A stretch of 64,000 bases of DNA from Bacterioplanes sp965233665 (lineage in GTDB: Bacteria > Pseudomonadota > Gammaproteobacteria > Pseudomonadales > Oceanobacteraceae): contig CBDDTG010000047.1 of assembly GCA_965233665.1 (NCBI GenBank), forward strand, positions 40,851 to 104,850, in the 5' to 3' direction. Below the pieces are notes generated by a model. The model ran no database searches. It was given only the letters and a program-made list of their open reading frames with translations, and was not told the origin of the DNA. Both the position numbers and the translations under genes were made by a program. Every line of letters begins with the position of its first letter. Position 1 is the stretch's first letter. Positions 33,489 through 42,346 of this stretch are shown here, piece by piece.

Positions 33489-34592
33489 ATGCGCTCTCTT
33501 TTATTGCTTGCCCTAGCCGGCCTCAGTTTTCATGCCACCGCCCTCGACCCAGAAGAACTGCGCCTGGCCAAAGCCGAAACCGAGCAACCCTCTCTATTGG
33601 CACCCTTGGCGTCTGCCTCGCATTCATTAAAAGAAACACTCGGTGCAGCTCCCACTTCCGAGCAACTGCAAGCTGCCGGCCATCAATTGTGGCACCAAGC
33701 AGTAACGTTAGCGCAAAGCGAGCTGAGTGATGACAGACCTTTATACTGGAATCGTCTATGGCTGCGCCGCGCATTAAAGCAGCAAGGCATGCAAGATGAA
33801 CAGTTAGCAGACCTTGAGCGCACATCACGTGGCATTGACGATATTAGCTTTGATCAAAATGCCGATGTACGTATTTTAATTACCGGCTTTGATCCGTTTT
33901 TTCTCGACCGTTACCTGCATCAATCCAACCCATCTGGCCTGGCCGCGTTGCAACTCGACAATCAAGTATTAACACTAAACGGTCGCCGCGCTGAAATAGA
34001 AGCAGCGATGATTCCCGTGCGCTTTGAAGATTTTGATCAAGGCATGATCGAAGCGTTATTTACACCGTATTTAACGACTCATAAAGTCGATATGGTGGTG
34101 ACCATTTCCATGGGACGTGAGCACTTTGATTTAGAGCGCTTCCCCGGCTTAAATCGCAGCGCCAAAGCACCTGGCAATCGCAATATTTTTACCGGCGCTA
34201 CCGAACAGCAACCATTGCCACCTAAGCTTATGGGTGAGGAAATGGATGGACCACAATTTGTTGAGTTCTCGCTGCCCGTTCACGCTATGCAACAAGTGCA
34301 AGGGCGCTGGCAGGTGAACGATAATCGCCAAGTGCAAACGCTAGAGCAAGGCCAATTTGTAGCAGAAAACCTTGGCCACCTAGCAGGGCAAACCTCCGTT
34401 GCAGGCTCTGGCGGTGGTTATTTATCCAATGAAATCAGCTATCGGGCGATTGTATTGGGCCGGAAGCTCAACCCAGATATCGCCATCGGTCATATTCATA
34501 CACCAGCCGTTCGTGGCTACGAGGCTGATACCGAAGAGGCCATTGTTAAGCAAATCCGCGCCATGCTGACCCAAGCGATTGGCGCGATTTAA
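33489..34592 (+). CDS. Exported pyroglutamyl-peptidase I-like protein lacking the catalytic Cys
   Basis: 367 residues. A signal peptide (MRSLLLLALAGLSFHATA) and about 100 residues of helical sequence precede a C15 (Pcp-like) domain: RILITGFDPF, HQSNPSGLAA, AAMIPVRFEDF, DMVVTISMGREHFDLERFPGLNRS, and the C-terminal GHIHTPAVRGY. Pcp removes N-terminal pyroglutamate and is normally a cytoplasmic enzyme of about 215 residues. Here the motif that carries the nucleophile (usually GTYLCN) reads GGGYLSNEISYRA, so Ser replaces Cys. It may be inactive, a serine variant, or a binding protein. Confidence 0.8.
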   Translation: MRSLLLLALAGLSFHATALDPEELRLAKAETEQPSLLAPLASASHSLKETLGAAPTSEQLQAAGHQLWHQAVTLAQSELSDDRPLYWNRLWLRRALKQQGMQDEQLADLERTSRGIDDISFDQNADVRILITGFDPFFLDRYLHQSNPSGLAALQLDNQVLTLNGRRAEIEAAMIPVRFEDFDQGMIEALFTPYLTTHKVDMVVTISMGREHFDLERFPGLNRSAKAPGNRNIFTGATEQQPLPPKLMGEEMDGPQFVEFSLPVHAMQQVQGRWQVNDNRQVQTLEQGQFVAENLGHLAGQTSVAGSGGGYLSNEISYRAIVLGRKLNPDIAIGHIHTPAVRGYEADTEEAIVKQIRAMLTQAIGAI

Positions 34593-34632
34593 AATAAAAT
34601 CGCCGTGCTGTGACATAAGCCGTGACATAAAT

Positions 34633-34654
34633 AAGGGCCACGTCCGTGGCCCTT
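34633..34654. terminator. Hairpin after the Pcp-like gene
   Basis: A perfect 10-bp stem AAGGGCCACG/CGTGGCCCTT with a 2-nt loop, 41 bp past the stop. The T-tract is poor on the plus strand (TTGCTC), so termination may be weak. Confidence 0.6.
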
Positions 34655-34774
34655 GCTCGCATCCGATCAAACACACTCACCTTTCTACCCACTCACCCTT
34701 CTACTCACATCATGATGGGAATTGCGCTTTACTGATTCGGGCGATGACATCCCCGACACAACATGCTAGCTTGG

Positions 34775-34790
34775 TTATATAGAAATATAA
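34775..34790. promoter_or_regulatory. Palindromic operator upstream of the persulfide dioxygenase
   Basis: TTATATAGAAATATAA is a perfect palindrome (six-base arms, 4-nt centre), within a wider AGCTT...AAGCT symmetry, 30 bp before the ATG. The position suits an ArsR-type sulfide/persulfide repressor (BigR/SqrR/YgaV class), which control such genes elsewhere. No such regulator gene is adjacent. It could also simply be an AT-rich -10 region. Confidence 0.5.
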
Positions 34791-34819
34791 GCTGAATTTT
34801 TGATTTTCCCGGAGGCTTT

Positions 34820-35683
34820 ATGACGCCGCTTGTGACCGCCTTCTTCGACGAGCCCACATTTACCTACAGCTATGTGGTGCAAGATCCGCAGTCTAAGCAT
34901 TGCGCCATTATCGACTCGGTGCTCGACTTCGATTACGCCGCCGGGCGTACCGATACCCGCTCCGCTGAAGCGTTGTTGGAGTTTATTGAACAGCACGGTC
35001 TGGTAGTAGATTGGGTTTTAGAGACCCATGTGCACGCTGATCATCTATCCGCCGCACCCTATTTACAGCAGTGTACCGGTGCACGCCTGGGTATTGGCGA
35101 GCACATCACCACAGTGCAACAGGTGTTTGGCAAAGCCTTTAACGCCGGCACTGAGTTTGCCCGCGATGGCAGCCAGTTTGATGCTTTATTTGCCGATGGC
35201 GATGTTATTAAAATTGGTCAACTGCAAGGCCGCGCGCTGCACACCCCCGGCCATACCCCGGCCTGCATGACGTATTTATTTGGTGATGCCGCTTTTGTTG
35301 GTGACACCCTTTTTATGCCAGATTACGGCACCGCCCGCTGTGACTTTCCTGGTGGCGATGCCCGCAGCCTCTACCAGTCGGTGCAGAAAATTTTTGCTCT
35401 GCCCGATGAAACGCGCTTATTTATGTGCCACGACTATCTGGCCCCAGGGCGCGAGCATTATCGTTACCAAAGTACCGTCGAGGAAGAAAAAGCCGCCAAC
35501 GTGCATATTCATCAAGGCGTGAGCGAAGACGAGTTTGTTGCCATGCGCACACGGCGCGACGCCACGTTGGATATGCCGCGGCTGATTTTGCCGTCGGTGC
35601 AGGTCAATATGCGCGCCGGCCAAATGCCGCCAGCGGATGATAACGGTCAGGTGTATTTGAAACTGCCACTCAACTTATTCTGA
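34820..35683 (+). CDS. Metallo-beta-lactamase-fold persulfide dioxygenase-like protein
   Basis: 287 residues. Iron-binding MBL signature THVHADHLSAAPYL, a later TPGHTPACMTYLFGD (metal-binding His), FVGDTLFMPDYGTARCDFPGG, and MCHDYLAPGREHYRYQSTVEEEKAAN. These match the ETHE1/Blh group that oxidises glutathione persulfide to sulfite. CGGAGG precedes ATG 34820. It stands 10 bp before a SulP-type transporter, so the pair probably detoxifies sulfide-derived persulfides and moves the resulting oxyanion. No rhodanese domain is fused. Confidence 0.9.
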   Translation: MTPLVTAFFDEPTFTYSYVVQDPQSKHCAIIDSVLDFDYAAGRTDTRSAEALLEFIEQHGLVVDWVLETHVHADHLSAAPYLQQCTGARLGIGEHITTVQQVFGKAFNAGTEFARDGSQFDALFADGDVIKIGQLQGRALHTPGHTPACMTYLFGDAAFVGDTLFMPDYGTARCDFPGGDARSLYQSVQKIFALPDETRLFMCHDYLAPGREHYRYQSTVEEEKAANVHIHQGVSEDEFVAMRTRRDATLDMPRLILPSVQVNMRAGQMPPADDNGQVYLKLPLNLF

Positions 35684-35693
35684 TAGGAAGCAC

Positions 35694-37403
35694 ATGCTGC
35701 AGCGTTACCTACCAATATTGCAGTGGCTAAAACACTACGACCGCACCGCTTTGAGCAGCGATGTGGTGGCAGCGCTGATCGTCACCATCATGCTAATTCC
35801 ACAATCTCTGGCTTATGCCCTGCTGGCCGGCTTGCCCGCACAAGTCGGCCTGTATGCCAGTATTTTGCCATTGGTGGCCTACGCCGTGTTTGGCAGCAGC
35901 CGCACCCTAGCCATTGGGCCGGTGGCGGTAGTATCGCTGATGACGGCGACTGCCATTGCTCAGTTAGGGCTCACTCAGTTGAGCGATGTTATTGCCGCCG
36001 CCATGGTGTTAGCGCTGTTGTCTGGGTTAATCCTGATCGTCATGGGCCTGCTGCGCTTGGGCATGCTGGCGAATTTTCTCAGCCATCCGGTCATTTCTGG
36101 GTTTATTACCGCCTCCGGTTTACTGATTGCCGCCAGTCAATTGCGCCATATTCTAGGCATTGAGGCTGAGGGCCATACCTTATTGAGCATTGGCCATTCT
36201 TTACTGGCCAATGTGCCACAGCTGCATATACCGACCTTACTGTTAGGCAGCGGCGCCTTAGCTTTTTTATTGATCGTGCGGCGCTATTTAAAGCCCTGGC
36301 TACAACATAAGGGTTTTAGCCCCAGCGTTGCTGACATGCTCAGTAAAGCCGGGCCGGTGTTGGCCGTTCTCGCCACCACGGCTCTGACCTGGGCCTTAGA
36401 CTTAGAGCAGCAAGGCGTGTCAGTGGTAGGGACGTTGCCGGCCGGCCTGCCACAACTAACAATGCCCAATTTTGATGCTACCCTGTGGCAGCAACTGGCA
36501 CTGGCCGCTGTGCTGATTAGCGTGGTGGGCTTTGTTGAGTCGGTGTCGGTGGCGCAAACTCTGGCCGCCAAACGCCGCCAGCGCATCGACCCCAACCAGG
36601 AACTGCTGGGCTTGGGCAGCGCCAACATCGCCTCGGCGGTTTCCGGTGGCTTGCCCGTGACCGGTGGTTTTTCACGCTCGGTGGTGAACTTTGATGCCGG
36701 CGCACAAACGCCTGCTGCGGGTGCTTTTACCGCCGTTGGCATTGCCATCGCCACGCTGTTGTTAACGCCTTTGATGTATTTTTTACCCAAGGCCACGCTG
36801 GCCGCCACCATTATTGTCGCCGTGTTATCGTTGGTGGATTTGGCGGCATTGGGGCGCACTTGGCGCTATTCGCGCAGCGACTTTGCCGCCATGTTTGCCA
36901 CCTTGCTGCTGACCTTGCTGGTCGGAGTGGAAATCGGTATCGGCAGCGGCGTTGTATTATCGGTGTTGCTGCTGTTGTATCGCACCAGCAAACCGCATTA
37001 CGCCGTGGTGGGGCGGGTGGCGGGCACGGAGCACTTTCGCAACGTCGAGCGTGTGCAGGTAGAAACCGATGCGCGCTTATTGACCCTGCGCGTGGACGAG
37101 TCGCTGTATTTTGCCAACGCCCGCTACTTAGAAGACTTAATTACAGAAAAAGTCGCCGCCAATCCGGCCATTGAGCATTTGATATTAATGTGTCCGGCGG
37201 TCAATGGCATTGACGCCTCGGCGCTGGAGAGCCTAGAAGCCATCAACCAGCGCTTGCAAGACAGCGGCGTGCAGCTGCATCTTTCCGAAGTCAAAGGCCC
37301 GGTGATGGACCAACTCAAGCGCTCGCATTTTTTGCAGCAGCTCAGTGGCCAGGTTTTTATGAGTCAATATGACGCTTGGTGTGCACTGCGCACACCCGAC
37401 TAA
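35694..37403 (+). CDS. SulP-family anion permease with STAS domain
   Basis: 569 residues, usual SulP length. It has ten or more hydrophobic helices, beginning with SSDVVAALIVTIMLIPQSLAYALLAGLP (the family's sulfate transporter signature), GPVAVVSLMT and SHPVISGFITASGLLIAASQL, and ends in a cytoplasmic STAS domain (VDESLYFANARYLEDLI, LIL-CPAVNGIDASALESL). Transported ions may be sulfate, sulfite or bicarbonate. Coupling to the persulfide dioxygenase favours a sulfur oxyanion. It is followed by a MITE-like element. Confidence 0.92.
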   Translation: MLQRYLPILQWLKHYDRTALSSDVVAALIVTIMLIPQSLAYALLAGLPAQVGLYASILPLVAYAVFGSSRTLAIGPVAVVSLMTATAIAQLGLTQLSDVIAAAMVLALLSGLILIVMGLLRLGMLANFLSHPVISGFITASGLLIAASQLRHILGIEAEGHTLLSIGHSLLANVPQLHIPTLLLGSGALAFLLIVRRYLKPWLQHKGFSPSVADMLSKAGPVLAVLATTALTWALDLEQQGVSVVGTLPAGLPQLTMPNFDATLWQQLALAAVLISVVGFVESVSVAQTLAAKRRQRIDPNQELLGLGSANIASAVSGGLPVTGGFSRSVVNFDAGAQTPAAGAFTAVGIAIATLLLTPLMYFLPKATLAATIIVAVLSLVDLAALGRTWRYSRSDFAAMFATLLLTLLVGVEIGIGSGVVLSVLLLLYRTSKPHYAVVGRVAGTEHFRNVERVQVETDARLLTLRVDESLYFANARYLEDLITEKVAANPAIEHLILMCPAVNGIDASALESLEAINQRLQDSGVQLHLSEVKGPVMDQLKRSHFLQQLSGQVFMSQYDAWCALRTPD

Positions 37404-37410
37404 CCCAATT

Positions 37411-37676
37411 AAGGCACCTCTGAATAATTCGGTGCCCGCTCTGGATCGCCAGAGGGTTCCAGATCACGAAGCCGGTTTGCCGCTCTAGCCAGCTACAGCA
37501 AAAATCGGCGACACAGAGCTGGAGTTCTCTGGCGCTCCCCTTAGGGCGCGGGCTGCAGGCTTCCATAACGTCGTTGGCGATGTTGAAAAGGGCTGGCCAT
37601 TTCCTGCCATCTCCGCCTTGTTCTGAAAGCCTGCTGCACTCGCGCAGAGCTGTTCAGAATTATTCAGAGGTGCCTT
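37411..37676. mobile_element. MITE-like element, family B, copy 2 (266 bp)
   Basis: 19-20-bp terminal inverted repeats (AGGCACCTCTGAATAATTC and its inverse at 37657-37676). Length 266 bp, the same as copy 1 at 30700, in the opposite orientation, with most of the interior matching. TTA abuts both ends and could be a target duplication. It starts 8 bp after the SulP stop and ends 13 bp before the crotonase stop, in a convergent gap where it harms neither gene. Confidence 0.82.
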
Positions 37677-37688
37677 AGCTAAACCGTA

Positions 37689-38498
37689 TTAACGAAAAGA
37701 ACTACGATCCAAAAACGGTTTAGGCGCTTGGTCACGCTTTAGGCCATTTTGCATGGCGATGCGTTGATTTTTGCGCCCTAACAAACGCATTTGTACCAGG
37801 CGTTCCCACAATAAGGCACGGCGCTCGCCCACCTGCCAGGTTTTTTTCAACAGGTATTTGCTGGCCGCAACGGCATCCGGCGATTTGCTCGCCACCGTAG
37901 TGGCCATGGCGTGTGCCGCCGCAACGGGGTCGTTATCGAGGCGGCTGATCAAGCCAAACTCGTGGCCTTCTTGGGCAGAGAACTGACGGCCAGTCATGAT
38001 CAGCTCTTGGGCGATGTCCACCCGGGTTAGGCGCGATAACGTCACCATGCCACTCATATCCGGAATCAAGCCCCACTTCATTTCCATAATGCTGAGATTG
38101 GCATCCGGTGTGGCAATGCGGTAATCACACGCCAGGGCGATTTGCATACCGCCGCCAAAGCAGTTGCCGTGAATGGCACAAATCACCGGCACAGGCAGGT
38201 CGCGCCAGCAGTGGGCAATTTCCTGTGCGAGGTTCTGCTTGCGCCAGGGCCACTTTAAAAACACCTTAGGCACCATGCTGGTGTCTTTGCTGAGGGCGTT
38301 AAAATCCAGCCCGGCGCAAAAAGAATCACCCTTAGCCGCCAGCACCACACAACGTACCGAGCGATCACGACGCAGGCGCTTGGCCATGGCCACCATTTGC
38401 TTAAACATGGGCATATCCAAGCCATTCAGCTTGTCCGGGCGGTTTAACCACACCGTGGCGACGCCTTGCTGAATATCACAGGTGACTCGTTCCGTCAT
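37689..38498 (-). CDS. Enoyl-CoA hydratase/isomerase family protein (crotonase)
   Basis: 269 residues. Crotonase fold: VATVWLNRPDKLNGLDMPMF at the start, SFCAGLDFNAL (first oxyanion-hole segment), HGNCFGGGMQIALACDYRIA (second segment), and MEMKWGLIPDMSGM at the catalytic-acid region. The Met/Lys-containing active-site sequence differs from classic hydratases, so hydration, isomerisation or another acyl-CoA reaction is possible. It is downstream of hemH in the same direction with a gap of about 100 bp. Related proteins are annotated simply as crotonase/enoyl-CoA hydratase. Confidence 0.88.
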   Translation of the reverse strand: MTERVTCDIQQGVATVWLNRPDKLNGLDMPMFKQMVAMAKRLRRDRSVRCVVLAAKGDSFCAGLDFNALSKDTSMVPKVFLKWPWRKQNLAQEIAHCWRDLPVPVICAIHGNCFGGGMQIALACDYRIATPDANLSIMEMKWGLIPDMSGMVTLSRLTRVDIAQELIMTGRQFSAQEGHEFGLISRLDNDPVAAAHAMATTVASKSPDAVAASKYLLKKTWQVGERRALLWERLVQMRLLGRKNQRIAMQNGLKRDQAPKPFLDRSSFR

Positions 38499-38599
38499 AA
38501 CGCGATCTCTGGTTCTGTTAAGAGTAAAAAGCGAGCGCCATGGTTACACAGTGCCCTAGCGGGCACCATGATCGAAACGCGCAATTCCGTGATCGAGCC

Positions 38600-39595
38600 T
38601 TACCAACCTTGGGTGTGTTGGCGCACCAGCTCTGCCAGTAACTGCATGTGATCGTCACGTACGTTGAGGCAAGGAATGTAGTGGTAATCACCGCCACCGG
38701 CTTGCTGGAAGTTATCGCGGTTTTCCTCTTCCAACTCTTCCAGCGTTTCCAAGCAGTCGGCGGCAAACGCTGGGCTGATGACGTCCACACGGCTTAAGCC
38801 TTCTTTGCCCCAGTCCTGCAGGGTAAAGTCGGTGTAGGGTTTGACCCACTCCTCACGGCCAAAGCGTGACTGGAACGAGCACAGCCACTGCTCGTCGTTT
38901 AAGCCCAGCTCAAAGGCCAATGCTTTCGCCGTTTGCCGGCACTGCTCAGGGTAAGGATCGCCACGGTCCTCGTAGCGCTGTGGAATGCCATGGAACGACA
39001 TCAATAAGCGCTCGCCCTGGCCGTGCTCAGCCCAATACTCACGCACCGAATTGGCCAACGCTTTAATGTAAAGGGAATGGTCGTGGTAATGACTGACCCA
39101 GCGCATTTCTGGCAGGTGCGGGCAGCGCGCTAGGCCTTTGGCCAAGCGGTCATGCACCGCCGCCGTGGTCGATGACGAGTTTTGCGGGAACAGCGGCAAT
39201 ACCAGCATTTTTTCCACACCGGCACGGCGCAGCTCCAAGCCGGCTTGCTCCATGGTCGGTTCACCGTAGGTCATGGCCAGACTCACCGGCACTTCAGGGC
39301 CCAGCAGTTGCTGCAACGCCGCTTGCTGTTGGCGCGAAATACTCATCAGTGGCGAGCCGTCTTCGGTCCAAACACTGGCGTAGGCTTTGGCCACGCGCCC
39401 TGGGCGAATGCGCAAAATGACGCCGTGTAGAATCAGCCACCATAAAGGCCGCGGCACATCGACGACGCGTTTGTCCCATAAAAATTCAGCCAGATATTCG
39501 CGCACGGCGCTGGCGGTTGGGGCTTTTGGGGTGCCAAGGTTAACAAGCAGGACACCAAAGGATGGTTTTTGACTGGATTCCACAAACGCTCCCAT
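38600..39595 (-). CDS. hemH: Ferrochelatase
   Basis: 331 residues, normal length. Inserts Fe2+ into protoporphyrin IX, the last step of haem synthesis, at the inner membrane. Motifs: VLLVNLGTPKAPT at the N-terminus, LLMSFHGIPQRYEDRGDPY (metal-binding His and signature), CSFQSRFGREEWVKPYT and SPAFAADCLETLEELEEE. Haem production fits the many haem proteins in the iron region of the window, though the genes are not linked in an operon. Confidence 0.97.
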   Translation of the reverse strand: MGAFVESSQKPSFGVLLVNLGTPKAPTASAVREYLAEFLWDKRVVDVPRPLWWLILHGVILRIRPGRVAKAYASVWTEDGSPLMSISRQQQAALQQLLGPEVPVSLAMTYGEPTMEQAGLELRRAGVEKMLVLPLFPQNSSSTTAAVHDRLAKGLARCPHLPEMRWVSHYHDHSLYIKALANSVREYWAEHGQGERLLMSFHGIPQRYEDRGDPYPEQCRQTAKALAFELGLNDEQWLCSFQSRFGREEWVKPYTDFTLQDWGKEGLSRVDVISPAFAADCLETLEELEEENRDNFQQAGGGDYHYIPCLNVRDDHMQLLAELVRQHTQGW

Positions 39596-39681
39596 GCTCT
39601 GTACAAGTTTTGTGGAAGTTTAAAGAATCGAGCCCGCTAACACCATTCATTTATGCCGACAAAACGCCGTCGCACAGGCAT

Positions 39682-39710
39682 AAAAAAACGCGGCCCAAGC
39701 CGCGTTTTTT
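39682..39710. terminator. Bidirectional rho-independent terminator
   Basis: AAAAAAACGCGG, a 6-nt loop and CCGCGTTTTTT: a GC stem flanked by A and T tracts, working either way. It lies 24 bp past the secB stop (minus strand). Confidence 0.92.
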
Positions 39711-39733
39711 AACACCACTCTGATCAGCAAAGA

Positions 39734-40204
39734 TCAGTGCGTTGCTTCTTCACTGGAAGCTTGCTCAGCTTGTTGCTGGGCTTGCTGTACGCGCTGCTGA
39801 TACAGGGCGTCAAAGTTGATAGGCGCCAGCATCAGAGCTGGGAAGCCACCTTTAACCACCATCGCATCCACGCTCTCGCGCAAGTATGGGAACAAGATGT
39901 TCGGGCACATAGCACCCAGCATTGGCTGCAGCTGCTCTTCTGGGATGTTGCTGACCGCAAACAAGCCGCATTGCATCAGTTCTACCAAGAAAGCAGTTTC
40001 GTCGGCGTTGGTCGCGGTGATGGTCACCTTAACTGAGACTTCATAAAAGCCTTCGTCAACTTTGCGCGCGCCGCTGTTTAAGTCCAGTTTGATTTCTGGC
40101 TTCCACTCTTGAGTGAAAGTTTTTGGCGTGTTCGGTGCTTCAAACGACGAATCTTTGATGTAGATGCGTTGCAAAGCAAATTGTGGGTTTTCGTTGTCAG
40201 CCAT
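39734..40204 (-). CDS. secB: Protein-export chaperone SecB
   Basis: 156 residues, normal length. SecB tetramers keep preproteins unfolded and hand them to SecA. Signature: QFALQRIYIKDSSFEAPNTP at the N-terminus, EVSVKVTITA, FLVELMQCGLF, and CPNILFPYLRESVDAMVVKGGFPALML at the C-terminal part. It lies 24 bp after a rhodanese gene in the same direction, the usual yibN-(grxC)-secB order; grxC is missing here. Confidence 0.98.
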   Translation of the reverse strand: MADNENPQFALQRIYIKDSSFEAPNTPKTFTQEWKPEIKLDLNSGARKVDEGFYEVSVKVTITATNADETAFLVELMQCGLFAVSNIPEEQLQPMLGAMCPNILFPYLRESVDAMVVKGGFPALMLAPINFDALYQQRVQQAQQQAEQASSEEATH

Positions 40205-40228
40205 GATTGGGATTCCTTAGTACGTGAG

Positions 40229-40642
40229 TTATTTTTTTACGACCGGCAGGTTTTGAGCAGTCCACTCCATCATGCCACCTTGCAAACGCACGGCATTGAA
40301 GCCTTTTTCGCGCAGCATCTTGCCCGCCATCGACACCGTTTGTCCGGTTTTGCACACCAAGATGATGGGCTTTTCCTTATGCGGACTCAGTTCGCCTAGG
40401 CGGTTGGCCAGATTAGCGTAAGGAATGTTGATGGCATTGGTCACATGGCCGGCGCGGTAATCTTTTTTATCGCGGATATCCAGCACCACAGCGTCTTCTT
40501 TATTGATCATGACCGTGGCCTGTGCCACCGACACCGAAGCGCCACTGCGTTGGCGGTTGTCCCACAACAAAGCCAGCAAAAATGCTGTCCAGATGGCGAC
40601 TAACCAGACGTGATTGCCAATGAACTCAAACAACTGATCCAT
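40229..40642 (-). CDS. Membrane-anchored rhodanese-like protein (YibN type)
   Basis: 137 residues. One N-terminal membrane helix (VWLVAIWTAFLLALLW) is followed by a single rhodanese domain with VVLDIRDKKDYRAGHV and the active-site loop CKTGQT, whose Cys carries the persulfide sulfur. E. coli YibN has the same layout and the same neighbours. The acceptor is unknown. It is divergent from gpmI. Confidence 0.92.
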   Translation of the reverse strand: MDQLFEFIGNHVWLVAIWTAFLLALLWDNRQRSGASVSVAQATVMINKEDAVVLDIRDKKDYRAGHVTNAINIPYANLANRLGELSPHKEKPIILVCKTGQTVSMAGKMLREKGFNAVRLQGGMMEWTAQNLPVVKK

Positions 40643-40792
40643 AATGCCTTTCGCTACCAGTCAAAAATAAAGCGCGCAGTATAGCGTCTGGCGCCAGCGG
40701 CCACCACCATATAGCGGTGGCAAAATAGGCAGCGCTGAGTGGCTGAGGTACAATGCCGCCCTTTTTGTGAACAAGACCCAGGTTAAGTCGCC

Positions 40793-42337
40793 ATGAAGAC
40801 ACGTCCAACGCCGACCGCTCTGATCATTCTCGATGGTTGGGGCCACCGTGAGGAAACCGAGCACAACGCCATCGCCAACGCCAACACGCCGACCTGGGAT
40901 GCGTTGCTGGCCAACTACCCCAATGCGTTGATGCAAACTTCAGGCGCCGCCGTGGGCCTGCCTGATGGCCAAATGGGCAACTCCGAAGTCGGTCATATGA
41001 ACCTGGGCGCTGGCCGCATTGTTTATCAAAACTACACCCGCATTAACAAAGCCATTGCCGACGGCGAGCTGGCCACCAACCCAGCACTGAGTGCCGCCAT
41101 GGATAAAGCCATTGCCTGCGGTGGTGCGGTGCATTTTGTCGGTTTGCTGTCCCCCGGCGGTGTGCACAGCCATGAAAACCATTTGCTGGCACTGCTCGAC
41201 ATGGCCAAAGCCAAAGGCGTGAGCCGCTCATTGGTGCACGGCATTCTCGATGGCCGCGACATGCCACCACGCAGCGCCCAAGCTTCCATTGAAGCGGTCG
41301 AAAACAAGTTCGCTGAGCTCGGCAATGGCAAGCTGGCCACCTTGATTGGCCGCTTTTATTCCATGGACCGCGACAACCGCTGGGAACGCGTTGAGCATGG
41401 CTACCGCACCATGACCGAAGGCGTGGCGCCTTACCAGGCCGATAACGGCATGGCTGCGCTGCAAGCCGCCTATGACCGCGATGAAAACGACGAGTTTGTA
41501 CAGGCGACTGTCATTGGCGATGCCGACGCCCAAGTTAAAGACGGCGATGCCATCATCTTCTTTAACTTTCGCCCAGATCGCGCCCGTGAGCTGACCCGAG
41601 CCTTTGTCGAAGGCGATGACTTTAGCGGTTTCGTGCGCCAGCAACGCCCCAAGCTGAGCGACTTTGTCATGTTGACTGAATACGCCGCCGACATTCCCGC
41701 CAGCTGCGCCTTCCCGCCAGAAGCGCTGGTAAATGGCATTGGTGAATACGTGGCGGCTAAGGGCATGAAGCAGTTACGCATTGCCGAAACAGAAAAGTAC
41801 GCGCACGTGACCTTCTTTTTCTCCGGTGGCCGTGAAGCCGAGTACGACGGCGAAACTCGCGAGCTGATCGCCTCGCCCGACGTCGCCACTTACGACCTCA
41901 AGCCCGACATGAGCGCCCATGAAGTCACCGACAAACTGGTCGATGCCATCAAGCACGGCGGTTACGACCTGATTGTTTGCAACTACGCCAATGGCGACAT
42001 GGTTGGCCACAGTGGCGTTTACGACGCCGCCGTCAAAGCCGCCGAGTGCATCGACGCGTGCTTAAAACGCGTGACCGAGGCGTTATTAGAAGTCGGCGGC
42101 GAGTGTTTGATCACCGCTGACCACGGCAACGCCGAGCAAATGGTAGACGACCAAGGCCGCGCCATGACGCAACACACCACCGGCCCCGTCGACATGATTT
42201 ATGTGCACGGCCGTGAAAAAGCCGCCACGTTGCAGCCGGGCCGTTTATGCGATGTCGCCCCGACCCTGCTGAGCATGATGAACTTGGACATTCCCACCGA
42301 GATGACCGGCCAACCACTGATTCAGTGGCAGGCTTAA
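40793..42337 (+). CDS. gpmI: 2,3-bisphosphoglycerate-independent phosphoglycerate mutase
   Basis: 514 residues, normal length. Interconverts 3- and 2-phosphoglycerate in glycolysis using two Mn2+ ions and a catalytic serine. Signatures: ALIILDGWGHREETEHNAI (first metal site), GQMGNSEVGHMNLGAGRIVYQ (the serine, S in NSEVGH), HGILDGRDMPPRSA, FFFSGGREAEYDGE, NYANGDMVGHSG, and ADHGNAEQM (metal ligands). It heads the gpmI-envC-ctpA cluster found in many gammaproteobacteria. Confidence 0.98.
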   Translation: MKTRPTPTALIILDGWGHREETEHNAIANANTPTWDALLANYPNALMQTSGAAVGLPDGQMGNSEVGHMNLGAGRIVYQNYTRINKAIADGELATNPALSAAMDKAIACGGAVHFVGLLSPGGVHSHENHLLALLDMAKAKGVSRSLVHGILDGRDMPPRSAQASIEAVENKFAELGNGKLATLIGRFYSMDRDNRWERVEHGYRTMTEGVAPYQADNGMAALQAAYDRDENDEFVQATVIGDADAQVKDGDAIIFFNFRPDRARELTRAFVEGDDFSGFVRQQRPKLSDFVMLTEYAADIPASCAFPPEALVNGIGEYVAAKGMKQLRIAETEKYAHVTFFFSGGREAEYDGETRELIASPDVATYDLKPDMSAHEVTDKLVDAIKHGGYDLIVCNYANGDMVGHSGVYDAAVKAAECIDACLKRVTEALLEVGGECLITADHGNAEQMVDDQGRAMTQHTTGPVDMIYVHGREKAATLQPGRLCDVAPTLLSMMNLDIPTEMTGQPLIQWQA

Positions 42338-42346
42338 GGAGGCGCC

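Noticed and set aside
37357..37566. 69-residue ORF in the family-B element as a transposase fragment
   Set aside because: No transposase motif is visible and the frame is not conserved between the copies.
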